A stretch of 64,000 bases of DNA, from NCBI RefSeq assembly GCF_040529045.1, contig NZ_CP131914.1, forward strand, positions 2,526,501-2,590,500, read 5' to 3'. Below are positions 18,381 to 25,709 of this stretch, in pieces. Source of the DNA: Xanthomonas indica (GTDB lineage Bacteria > Pseudomonadota > Gammaproteobacteria > Xanthomonadales > Xanthomonadaceae). The notes under the pieces are model-generated. The model saw only the letters and a program-made list of their open reading frames with translations. It ran no database searches and was not told the origin of the DNA. Each line of letters opens with the position of its first letter. Positions within the stretch are counted from its first letter, which is position 1. Both the position numbers and the translations under genes were made by a program.

Positions 18381-19511
18381 GTGGCTGCTAAAAAACCTGC
18401 AAAGAAGGCCGTCCAGGCCGCCAAGAAGCCCGCCAAGCCCGTCGCCAAGAAAGCGCCGGTGTCCGCCGCCAGCAAACCGCCGAAGAAAGCCGCGCCCGCG
18501 AAGCCGGCGGCCAAGTCCGCGCCGGCCAAATCGGCCAGCAAGGCCGTGGCCAAGAAGCCGGCGGCCAAGCCGGTCGCGGCTGCACCGGCCAAGTCCGCTC
18601 CCGCCAAGAAAGCCCCGGCCAAGAAGGCGCCCGCCAAGTCGGTCGCGCCTGCCAAGGTTGCGGCCAAGCCCGCCCCCGCCGCCAAGCCGGCAGCGAAGAC
18701 GCCGGCGGCCAAGCCCGTGGCCAAGGCCGCGGCCGCCCCCGCCAAATCCAAACCGGCCACCGCCCCCGTCGCACCCGCGGTGACCACCTCCGTACCGAAG
18801 TCGGCGCCCAAGCCGGCTGCGGCCAAGCCTGTCCCGGTCAAGCCCGCCGCGCCTGCCGCAGCACCGGCCCCCAAGCCCGTTGCCGCCAAGTCCGCCGCGC
18901 CGTCGACCCCGCCACAAAAGAATCCCGTGTCCGTTTCGAAATCCTCCGCGAAGACCCCCACCAAGTCCGAATCCACCCCGAAGGCGCCGATCGCCAAGCC
19001 CACCGGCAAGGTCGCCGTGGCCGTGACCGCCAAGTCCAACACCCCGGCCAAGCCGGCCAAGTACAAGGTGGTCGAGTACAAGACCGACGAGGCCACCGGC
19101 CGTCCGATCCTGCCCAAGGGCTACAAGCCGGCGGCGGACGAGGAGTACATGAGCCCGCTGCAGCAGGAGTACTTCCGCCAGCGCCTGCTCACCTGGCGCG
19201 CCGACCTGGTCGAGGAATCCAAGCAGACCATCGAGAACCTGCGCGACGAAGTCCGCGACATCGGCGACGAGGCCGAGCGCGCGACCCGCGAGACCGAGAA
19301 CTCGCTGGAACTGCGGACCCGCGACCGCTACCGCAAGCTGATCGGCAAGATCGACAGCACGCTCAAGCGCCTGGACGCCGGCGACTACGGCTACTGCGTG
19401 GACACCGGCGAAGAGATCGGCCTGGAGCGCCTGGAAGCGCGCCTGACCGCCGAGCGCACCATCGACGCGCAGGAGCGTTGGGAGCACTTGCAGAAGCAGC
19501 AGGGCGACTGA
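18381..19511 (+). CDS. DksA-like RNA polymerase-binding protein with long Lys/Ala/Pro tail
   Basis: The C-terminal ~150 residues form a DksA/TraR module: a coiled-coil hairpin (EYMSPLQQEYFRQRL through RKLIGKIDSTLKRLD) and a zinc-finger-like end. Only one of the four DksA cysteines is kept (C339); the others correspond to T342, T360 and A363, so zinc binding is unlikely. The N-terminal ~225 residues are low-complexity AKK/PAK/APAK repeats like histone H1 or AlgP, probably disordered and DNA-binding. The start is GTG 18381, preceded by AAGGAAGAG. A rho-independent terminator follows. Confidence 0.85.
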   Translation: MAAKKPAKKAVQAAKKPAKPVAKKAPVSAASKPPKKAAPAKPAAKSAPAKSASKAVAKKPAAKPVAAAPAKSAPAKKAPAKKAPAKSVAPAKVAAKPAPAAKPAAKTPAAKPVAKAAAAPAKSKPATAPVAPAVTTSVPKSAPKPAAAKPVPVKPAAPAAAPAPKPVAAKSAAPSTPPQKNPVSVSKSSAKTPTKSESTPKAPIAKPTGKVAVAVTAKSNTPAKPAKYKVVEYKTDEATGRPILPKGYKPAADEEYMSPLQQEYFRQRLLTWRADLVEESKQTIENLRDEVRDIGDEAERATRETENSLELRTRDRYRKLIGKIDSTLKRLDAGDYGYCVDTGEEIGLERLEARLTAERTIDAQERWEHLQKQQGD

Positions 19512-19537
19512 GTCCCCACCAGCTCCAGCGTGTCAAG

Positions 19538-19572
19538 GCAAGGCCCCGCGCATGCGGGGCTTTGCGTTTTTT
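19538..19572 (+). terminator. Rho-independent terminator of the DksA-like gene
   Basis: A 12-bp stem (GCAAGGCCCCGC pairing with GCGGGGCTTTGC, with one G-T pair) and a GCAT loop are followed by TTTTTT about 25 bp after the stop codon. No gene is seen in the remaining ~190 bp before the next CDS. Confidence 0.85.
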
Positions 19573-19764
19573 GGGCACAGCCGGTCCGGGCGCAGCGCCT
19601 GCCCGCGGGTGGCACATGCCTGGGAGGCGATGCCGCCTCGGGAGCCGCTGCTCGCGGCGTCGGTGCACGGTGCGCAGCCGCGGCCCGTTGCTGCCAGCCA
19701 CCTGCGGCTGCATGGATGGCGCGTGGGTGTGGGAGGCGTGCCGTTACATGGGTCACGGCGCCCT

Positions 19765-20439
19765 TCAACGTACGCCGTTGACCAGCCCGCTTTGCGTGTC
19801 CTTGCTCAGTTGCAAGCCGGGCAGGGCGAAGCTGTCCAGATCCTGCTTGGTGGCTGCGACGTAGACCCCGATGAGGGCCGAGGTGTCCGGGTCGACCTCC
19901 AGGCCCAGCGGCATCGTGGCGAACTGCACGTAGTCGCGGCTGGCGTTCCATTGCGGCTGGCCGCCGATCGCCTGCAGCACGCGATCGACGTGCGTGCCGG
20001 CCGGCTGGCCGAGCAGATCGAACGGCAAAGGCACGTCGGGATTGGCGACGGCGATCAGGTTGGTGACCCGGTCGTCATGAAAGCGCACCGCCAATTGGCT
20101 GTAGGCGAGGGCGGCGGCCGGCCGCGGTTGCTGCGCCAGCTGCGCATTGAACTCGCGCGGATACAGATACACCACGCTGAGCGTGTCCGGATGCGCCGCA
20201 TCGCTGCGGCTGATGTCCGGCTGGCCCAGCGCGGCCAGGACCTGTTGCTTGCGCATGCCGAGCGCGACCGGGCCGAGACGCGTGCATGAGCTGGGCAGCG
20301 TGGCGGCGCTGCTGGAACTCGCAAAGGCCTGGTGCAGCGCGTGCGTGCAGGCCGCCGCATCGCTGCCGGCGGCATGGGCCTGCGGGAAGACCATGCCGAG
20401 CACGAGCAGGCCGAACAGCGAAAGAAATCGGGGTTCCAT
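19765..20439 (-). CDS. Secreted protein, candidate immunity partner of effector 1
   Basis: The 224-residue protein has a clear signal peptide (MEPRFLSLFGLLVLGMVF, cleavage near AHAA). I recognise no family with confidence. The LGPVALGMRKQQVLAALGQPD segment recalls the repeat unit of SmpA/OmlA-like lipoproteins, but there is no lipobox. Two cysteines (ACTHAL, SSCTRLG) could form a disulfide. It lies 66 bp downstream of, and co-oriented with, the first EGG-repeat effector, whose predicted target is peptidoglycan. A periplasmic protein in this position is what an immunity factor would look like. This is inference from position and localisation only. Confidence 0.6.
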   Translation of the reverse strand: MEPRFLSLFGLLVLGMVFPQAHAAGSDAAACTHALHQAFASSSSAATLPSSCTRLGPVALGMRKQQVLAALGQPDISRSDAAHPDTLSVVYLYPREFNAQLAQQPRPAAALAYSQLAVRFHDDRVTNLIAVANPDVPLPFDLLGQPAGTHVDRVLQAIGGQPQWNASRDYVQFATMPLGLEVDPDTSALIGVYVAATKQDLDSFALPGLQLSKDTQSGLVNGVR

Positions 20440-20505
20440 GAGACATCTCCATTGACGAGTCGTGCGTGGCGAGGCCGGAAAACCCCGGCCTCGCCACAGG
20501 GTGAA

Positions 20506-21357
20506 TTAATTGCCGTGCCAGCCTTCGCGGTGCCCGTAGGCGGTAATGAACGCGTTGCGCTGGTCGCTGTTCAACGATGACCACTGATCGGACGGATTCA
20601 GGCCCGAATTGGTGGTGATCGTGGTGATCATCTCCGAGGTCGGATTTTCGCTCGGCGGCGACCAGCTGGTGATGAGGTCACTCAGCGTGGCGGTGCCACC
20701 GGCGTTGTTGTTGAGGCGGTCCATGTTGGCCGCCGCGGCGTCCAGACCGGCTTGCGGGCTGGAGAAGATCGCAAAGCCGCGGTCGTCGCCGAGCGTGCCG
20801 TGATTGTCCGCGAACGTGCCGGAGCGGATGTCGAGCGGGTTGTTGTCGCGGTTGGGGTGGGTGCCGGTGACTTCCTGCGTGGTGCCATCGGCCGCGGTAT
20901 AGGTCACCGTGGTGCCGCTGGCCGACGCGGACGTCGCGGGCTTGTCGTTGCTGCCGGCACCGTCGCCATCGCTGCCATCACCGTCGCCACCGTCGCCGTC
21001 GCCGTCGCCGCCGTCACCATCACCGTCACCACCGTCGCCCTCACCACCGTCGCCCTCACCGCCTTCGCCACCTTCACCGCCCTCACCACCTTCACCACCT
21101 TCACCGCCTTCGCCGCCTTCACCGCCTTCGCCACCGCCCTCCGATTCGACCGGTGCGATTTCGTCGCTGATGGCCATCTGGGCCGTCGCAGTCTTGTGCA
21201 TCGCCATGTGGTGATGGTGATGGGTCTTGGCTTTGGCGTGGTGGGTTTTCTTGTGCGCCTTGGCGTGGTGAATCGAACTGGACAACGGATGCGCGCCGAT
21301 GGACGTGCGCGTGCCGCCTGCAACCATATCGATTTCGATGATATCGAGCGTTCTCAT
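20506..21357 (-). CDS. Double-glycine-leader exported effector 1 (transglycosylase-like C-terminal domain)
   Basis: The 283-residue product starts with MRTLDIIEIDMVAGG, a double-glycine leader suited to cleavage by the C39 peptidase of the nearby transporter. Next come a His/Lys-rich segment (about 23-60, including five consecutive His at 46-50), an acidic EGG then DGDG repeat tract (about 73-135), a T/S-rich linker, and a C-terminal domain (about 155-283). That domain contains NNPLDIR, GFAIFSSPQAGLDAA, WSPPSENPTSEM and an ending in REGWHGN. I recall this pattern from lysozyme/transglycosylase-like domains in phage virion and secreted proteins. Its first ~60 residues nearly duplicate the paralogue at 22144. 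It is followed by a signal-peptide protein. Enzymatic function is inferred, not shown. Confidence 0.75.
   Translation of the reverse strand: MRTLDIIEIDMVAGGTRTSIGAHPLSSSIHHAKAHKKTHHAKAKTHHHHHMAMHKTATAQMAISDEIAPVESEGGGEGGEGGEGGEGGEGGEGGEGGEGGEGDGGEGDGGDGDGDGGDGDGDGGDGDGSDGDGAGSNDKPATSASASGTTVTYTAADGTTQEVTGTHPNRDNNPLDIRSGTFADNHGTLGDDRGFAIFSSPQAGLDAAAANMDRLNNNAGGTATLSDLITSWSPPSENPTSEMITTITTNSGLNPSDQWSSLNSDQRNAFITAYGHREGWHGN
21040..21141 (-). repeat. Coding 9-bp tandem repeat (EGG) in effector 1
   Basis: Imperfect GAAGGCGGT-type 9-bp units encode successive Glu-Gly-Gly triplets, continuing into GDG/DGG codons down to about 20955. Third-position variation between units argues for selection on the protein as well as slippage. 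Confidence 0.85.
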
Positions 21358-21689
21358 GTTGATCCTTGAACAGAGGTGCGGGAAAAGCGCCGTCCCCGCT
21401 TCGGCTGATCCGGTGCGCGCGGCGTGGCCGACGATCGGATCGGTTCGGGCTGCGCGCGGCGCGTCCCAGGACGCGGGCAGGGCGTACGGCCCCGGTGCCG
21501 CGCGTGGCGACGTGTTCGAACGCATGGAACTTGGGGCATGCTGCTGCGCCAAGCGACACGGACAGCGCCGCCATGTCGCACGCTGCGCTGCGCGTGGGCT
21601 GCGCACACGGGGTCGAGCTGCGTGAGCAGGCACCGTGCGGTTCCCCGCACTGCGTCCCGCAGCAATGGCGCCAAGCGCCGATCCGGTGG
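21358..21689. other. 332-bp non-coding gap upstream of effector 1
   Basis: I see no credible gene here. The first ~60 bp next to the effector start (21358-21415) closely match the region upstream of effector 2 (22960-23015), so the duplication included the 5' region. A promoter for effector 1 may lie here. Confidence 0.6.
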
Positions 21690-22073
21690 CTACATCGGCT
21701 GCGTCGTCGCCCCCTCGCTGGAGCACACCAAGGTCAGGTCCAGGCGACGGACCGTCCAATGCGACGGCGTGTCGATCGTCCCGGTCGCATGGACGTGATA
21801 GGCGGGGCAGTCCGCGTCTTCCTCCGGGTTGTTCTTGATGTCGCAGTTGCCTTCGATCAGGAAGGCCTTGCCGGCTTCGGCGCCGGTGCGGGTGAATTTC
21901 AGCGTAGGACAGTCGCCGAACAACCTCGACAGGGCGATGTCGTTCTTCAGCACATAGGCGATCGCCTGTTCTCCGCCGGCTTGGGAAGGGACTTGCTTCG
22001 CCTGCGACGATCCTTGCGCGGCGACGGTGAGCGCCAAGGCCGTGCAGATGCGCGGTAACCAGAAAGACGTCAT
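21690..22073 (-). CDS. Small secreted protein, candidate immunity partner of effector 2
   Basis: The 127-residue protein has a signal peptide (MTSFWLPRICTALALTVAA, cleavage near SSQA) and a mature part of about 100 residues with four cysteines (DCPTL, NCDIK, DCPAY, VCSSE) that could form two disulfides. No family recognised. It begins 70 bp after the stop of the M15-like effector on the same strand. Its size, export signal and position fit a periplasmic inhibitor protecting the producer from its own peptidoglycan hydrolase. The role is inferred. Confidence 0.6.
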   Translation of the reverse strand: MTSFWLPRICTALALTVAAQGSSQAKQVPSQAGGEQAIAYVLKNDIALSRLFGDCPTLKFTRTGAEAGKAFLIEGNCDIKNNPEEDADCPAYHVHATGTIDTPSHWTVRRLDLTLVCSSEGATTQPM

Positions 22074-22143
22074 GCGGAGAGCTCCGATAGGCGAGTGTCT
22101 CCCGGGCTGGCGTGCGCCGGCCCGGGAGAGGGTGGGGTGCGTG

Positions 22144-22959
22144 TTACTTGAAGACGCTGATGTGGACGTGGGTGGTATCGCCGCTTTCCCGGCTAGCCTG
22201 GGTCCAGTCCGCGGTGGGACTGGACCGGATGAAATTGCCCGCAGGGCCTTCCACGTAGCTCACGTTGGGATTGGCCATCGCCGCATTCTCCAGCGCCTGG
22301 GCGTTCTGGAAGCCTTCGCCGCTCGTCCCGACATGGACGTCGTTGATAATGTTGATGTCGACGGCGTTGCCCGTGTAGTGGGCGGAATTGGGGTTGTGGC
22401 TGCCGTTGGTCGTGGCCGAGATGTCGATGCTGTCGACGCTCTGATCCCCGTCGAGCACCGAGCCCAGGGTCGAGGCCATCTTGGACGTGACCGGGTTGTT
22501 GCTGCTCGCACCGTCCTGGGTGTTCTGGTAGGTGATCGAGACCGTCCGGCCATCGGAGGTGGTATGGCTGCTGCCTATCGAGGTATCGGCCGGGCCGTTG
22601 CCGTCGTCGTAACCGCCGCTGCCGTCGCCTTCTCCTCCTTCGCCGCCTTCGCCTCCTTCGCCTCCCTCACCACCTTCGCCTCCCTCACCACCTTCTCCAC
22701 CTTCTCCACCTTCTCCTCCCTCGCCACCTTCGCCCCCCTCACCGCCTTCACCGATCGGTTCGACCTCTTCCATCCGCGCCATCTGCGCGGCCGCGGACTT
22801 GTGCATCGCGGTGTGGTGGTGATGGAGCTTGGCCTTGGCGTGATGCGTCTTGTTGTGCGCCTTGGCATGGTGGATCGAACTGGACAGCGGGTGTGCGCCG
22901 ATCGATGTGCGCGTTCCGCCTGCGACCAGGTCGATTTCGATGATATCGAGCGTTCTCAT
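22144..22959 (-). CDS. Double-glycine-leader exported effector 2 (M15-like peptidase domain)
   Basis: The 271-residue product begins with MRTLDIIEIDLVAGG, almost identical to effector 1, then a His/Lys-rich segment (about 23-60) and about 12 EGG triplets (71-107). The C-terminal domain carries S192-A-H194-Y-T-G-N-A-V-D201, matching the SxHxxGxAxD zinc motif of M15 (VanY/phage endolysin) peptidases. A terminal THVHIS with H264/H266 supplies the expected last ligand. It is thus probably a zinc DD-carboxy- or L,D/D-endopeptidase acting on peptidoglycan stems after C39-dependent export. A small secreted protein follows directly. Domain call is from motifs; target species unknown. Confidence 0.8.
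   Translation of the reverse strand: MRTLDIIEIDLVAGGTRTSIGAHPLSSSIHHAKAHNKTHHAKAKLHHHHTAMHKSAAAQMARMEEVEPIGEGGEGGEGGEGGEGGEGGEGGEGGEGGEGGEGGEGGEGGEGDGSGGYDDGNGPADTSIGSSHTTSDGRTVSITYQNTQDGASSNNPVTSKMASTLGSVLDGDQSVDSIDISATTNGSHNPNSAHYTGNAVDINIINDVHVGTSGEGFQNAQALENAAMANPNVSYVEGPAGNFIRSSPTADWTQASRESGDTTHVHISVFK
22638..22749 (-). repeat. Coding 9-bp tandem repeat (EGG) in effector 2
   Basis: About twelve GAGGGTGGT/GAAGGCGGA-type units encode Glu-Gly-Gly in uninterrupted series. The tract is purer than in effector 1, so copy number could vary between strains. Confidence 0.85.
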
Positions 22960-23070
22960 GGTGATCCTCGAACAGGTATGCGGGGAAGAGGCCGTCCTCG
23001 CTTCGGCTGATCCGCGCATGCAACGATGGCGCCACAGGCGTGGACCGGTCCCGTTCACGCGTGCCGCACG

Positions 23071-24735
23071 TCAGGATGCGACGAGGGCGGGGCGCGCGGA
23101 CTGCGCGTGCACGTCGCTCAGGCGCTCGAACGCATAGAGATGGTTCATGTAGGTGGACACGTAGATGCGCCGTTCGTCAGGCGAGATCGCGACACCGTTG
23201 GTCACTGCGTCGGGCAACTGCAGCACGCCCACGGTTTCGAGCGTGTCGATGTCGATCTCGACGACGCGGCCGCCGTTGCTGCCGACGATCACCCGGTTGC
23301 CGATCCGCTTGGGCGAGGCGTACACGCGCGAGCGCAGGTTGATCTTCTTGATCAGTTGCATCGTGTCGATGTCGATCACGTACAGATGGCGGTCGCCCGA
23401 GCCGCAGAACAGCTTGTTGCCGGCGAACAGCGGCGTGGTGTAGCAGATTTCGTCTGTCTGCCACTCGCCACGCTTTTCGCCGGTGGCGACATCCAGCACG
23501 TAGATGGACTTGTCGAACGAGGCGAAGGCGGTCAGCCCGCGACGCTCGTCCACTGCGGGCGCGTACTTCACCGAGCGCCGCGTCTTGAAGCGCCAGGCGA
23601 TGCGTCCTGTCCTGGCGTCGAGCGCGAGCGTCTCATGGTCCGCGCTGCCCCAGATCACCAGGTCGCCGCCTTCCCAGTAGCCGGGCGATCCGTGCTGCAG
23701 CTTCTGCACCTGGTGCTCCCAGATCTTTTCGCCGGTGTCCATCGCATAGGCGGCGAGGCTGCCCTGCGCCCATGGGCGGACATATTCGATGCCCACGTAC
23801 ATCAGCTTGTGGCGCGGCACCAGCAGCGGCGAAGCCCCGACCCAGTCGCCATCCGGATGTGTCCAGATCTCCTCGCCGCTGGCCGCATCCAGGCAATAGA
23901 CGGTGCCGTTGTACGCGCCGAAGTACAGGCGTCCGTCATGGTAGGCGGGGCAAGACCAGATGCCCTTCTTGGTGTACGCCGCACCGGTCACCGAGTATTC
24001 CCAGACCAACCCGCCGGTCTCGGCGGAGAACGCCTGCATCTTAGCGGCGTCGCAGCCGCGATAGATCATGTCGCCGACCAGCAGCGGCGCGGACTTGGGG
24101 ACCACGTGGAAGGCGAAGCCTCCCGGCGTCGCCGTCCGCCACAGTTCGCGATACGCCTGGGTGGGCGGCGGCGCGCTTTGTTCCGGCGGCAGGTCGAAAT
24201 CCTTGAGCGTGAACAGTGTTTGCACCGAGATCGCGTGCGTCTTGCGCCACTGCATGCCGGCCTTGGACAGGAAATCGACCACCACGAACACCTCGTCGAG
24301 CGCGTGTCCGGCCGCCGCAATCACCGCACGCGCCTTCTCGGCGCTGTTGCCGGAATTGAGCGAGTCGTCGACCAGCACGATGGGCAGGTCGAGCACATCG
24401 CCCTCGATGGCGTTGCCCATCCCCGTGGTCTTGCGATCCTTGCGAATGATGAAGCCGTTGACCGGGCCGCGTTCTTTCGGGGCGGTCAACAGCAGCGCGG
24501 TGAGTAGCGGGATCGCCGCGGTTTCCAGGCCGCCGAGCTGGAAAGGCGGGCGTGCGGCATTGCGCTCCCAGAACGCTGCGGCGATCTGCTCGAGCGCAGC
24601 GCGTCGCATGAACACCCGGCGCAGGTCGAACAGCCAGAGGTAGGAGCCGCCCTTCTTGGTGATGAGGGGGATGTTCTCGGCGCTGGTGTGCAGGCCGACG
24701 GTCTGGATCAGGTCCCGAAGCGATTGCATGGTCAT
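23071..24735 (-). CDS. Phosphoribosyltransferase fused to a PQQ-type beta-propeller
   Basis: The 554-residue protein starts with a type I phosphoribosyltransferase domain (about 1-195) with the PRPP-binding motif IVLVDDSLNSGNS (119-131), as in orotate phosphoribosyltransferase. From about residue 205 it is a series of PQQ/BamB-like repeats (GGLVWEYSVTGAAYT, ASGEEIWTHPDG, DTGEKIWEHQVQ, RTGRIAWRFKTRR, ending VSPDERRIYVST-like) forming a propeller. There is no signal peptide, so it is cytoplasmic. I know of no characterised protein with this architecture. It lies between the transporter genes and effector 2 on the same strand. A role in modifying or matching the exported substrates is possible but unproven. 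Confidence 0.75.
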   Translation of the reverse strand: MTMQSLRDLIQTVGLHTSAENIPLITKKGGSYLWLFDLRRVFMRRAALEQIAAAFWERNAARPPFQLGGLETAAIPLLTALLLTAPKERGPVNGFIIRKDRKTTGMGNAIEGDVLDLPIVLVDDSLNSGNSAEKARAVIAAAGHALDEVFVVVDFLSKAGMQWRKTHAISVQTLFTLKDFDLPPEQSAPPPTQAYRELWRTATPGGFAFHVVPKSAPLLVGDMIYRGCDAAKMQAFSAETGGLVWEYSVTGAAYTKKGIWSCPAYHDGRLYFGAYNGTVYCLDAASGEEIWTHPDGDWVGASPLLVPRHKLMYVGIEYVRPWAQGSLAAYAMDTGEKIWEHQVQKLQHGSPGYWEGGDLVIWGSADHETLALDARTGRIAWRFKTRRSVKYAPAVDERRGLTAFASFDKSIYVLDVATGEKRGEWQTDEICYTTPLFAGNKLFCGSGDRHLYVIDIDTMQLIKKINLRSRVYASPKRIGNRVIVGSNGGRVVEIDIDTLETVGVLQLPDAVTNGVAISPDERRIYVSTYMNHLYAFERLSDVHAQSARPALVAS

Positions 24736-24778
24736 CGTGCCGCCCTGCTGGGAATGGGAGGATGTGGGTGACGGAGGG

Positions 24779-25684
24779 TCAAGGAGACGCCGGAGCATCC
24801 ATCGAGCCGAGATAGCGGTCCACGGCCGGTCCCCAGATCGAGGAACCGCCATGGCCGAAGAACAGATGGTGACCGTCGTCGCCGAAAGCGGCCGGCGTCA
24901 CCAGAACCGCATGGCCACCTGCCTCGGTGAAGGCGCGATGCAACGACGCTGCAAGGTCAGGCCCGAAGAAGCTGTCGTTGGCCGTATAGATCCACAGCAT
25001 CGGGGTGGTGGGCTGTCGGCCGAAGGTGGCGGCTGCCGCGATCAACCTGTCGGCATGGCAATTGCTGTTGGGCCGATCTTGGAAGTGGCCGCCGCGGCCG
25101 CCGGCCATGTTGACGAATGCGCTGACGTTGGGATGCGGCAGGCTGTCGTACGCCAGCGTGCCCCAGCCACCGGCCGACTGTCCGACCACGATGGCGCCGG
25201 TCGGACTGTAGTCTGGCAGTGCGGTCAGGGCGTCCACGATGCGCTTGAGTTGGCGTGCGGTCTCCAATCCGGCCTTGACATAGTCGGCACGGTCGCAACC
25301 GTCGTAGCCCTCGCTCCAGGGGCCGCCGGTGGCGCCGTAGCCGAGGCGCAGGACCAATGCCACCGCATAGTGGTGTCGCAGGAACCAGCGTGCCGATTCG
25401 CCATCGCAGGTTTCCAGGGTCATGCCGGGTCGGTCGGAGGCCTTCGCCGGTGAGCCGTGCGCGATCACCACCACGCGTGGGCGGCTGACACCGGCAGGGC
25501 GGCACAGCCGTCCCTGCAAGGTCCAGGGGTGTCCATCCGGATCGGCGATGGGAATCTGCAGTGGCTCGCCGAGGTCGGCATGCGTGCCGCCGAAGCCGCG
25601 CGCCGAGGCGATGCAGGGCGCCATGCCGCAGAAGAGCAGCAGGACAGTCGTGGCCAACAGGCAGCGTCGGCAGGTGGATGACAT
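24779..25684 (-). CDS. Secreted alpha/beta hydrolase (dienelactone-hydrolase-like)
   Basis: The 301-residue protein has a signal peptide (MSSTCRRCLLATTVLLLFCG, cleavage near ASA) and an alpha/beta-hydrolase fold. Features are the VIAHGSP oxyanion segment, the nucleophile elbow VGQSAGG (S170), a likely acid in YTANDSF (D237) and a His in DDGHHLFFG (272/273). The fold matches dienelactone hydrolase/esterase-type enzymes. It is exported to the periplasm or beyond. It sits 25 bp after the oxygenase-like gene and 43 bp before the phosphoribosyltransferase fusion, all in the same direction, so it probably belongs to the transporter operon. Substrate unknown. Confidence 0.78.
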   Translation of the reverse strand: MSSTCRRCLLATTVLLLFCGMAPCIASARGFGGTHADLGEPLQIPIADPDGHPWTLQGRLCRPAGVSRPRVVVIAHGSPAKASDRPGMTLETCDGESARWFLRHHYAVALVLRLGYGATGGPWSEGYDGCDRADYVKAGLETARQLKRIVDALTALPDYSPTGAIVVGQSAGGWGTLAYDSLPHPNVSAFVNMAGGRGGHFQDRPNSNCHADRLIAAAATFGRQPTTPMLWIYTANDSFFGPDLAASLHRAFTEAGGHAVLVTPAAFGDDGHHLFFGHGGSSIWGPAVDRYLGSMDAPASP

Positions 25685-25709
25685 GGTGGAGTTCCCCGCT
25701 GCGTCGGTC

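Noticed and set aside
20909-21214. A plus-strand proline/serine-rich protein
   Set aside because: It is the antisense of the EGG repeat of effector 1 and has no independent coding evidence.
21354-21674. A 106-codon minus-strand frame between effector 1 and the gene at 21690
   Set aside because: Composition is Arg/Pro-rich without motif or good start, and it overlaps the duplicated 5' region of effector 1.
21040-22749. Short regular repeats resembling a CRISPR array
   Set aside because: Units are 9 bp, in frame, encode EGG, and have no unique spacers; they are coding repeats.
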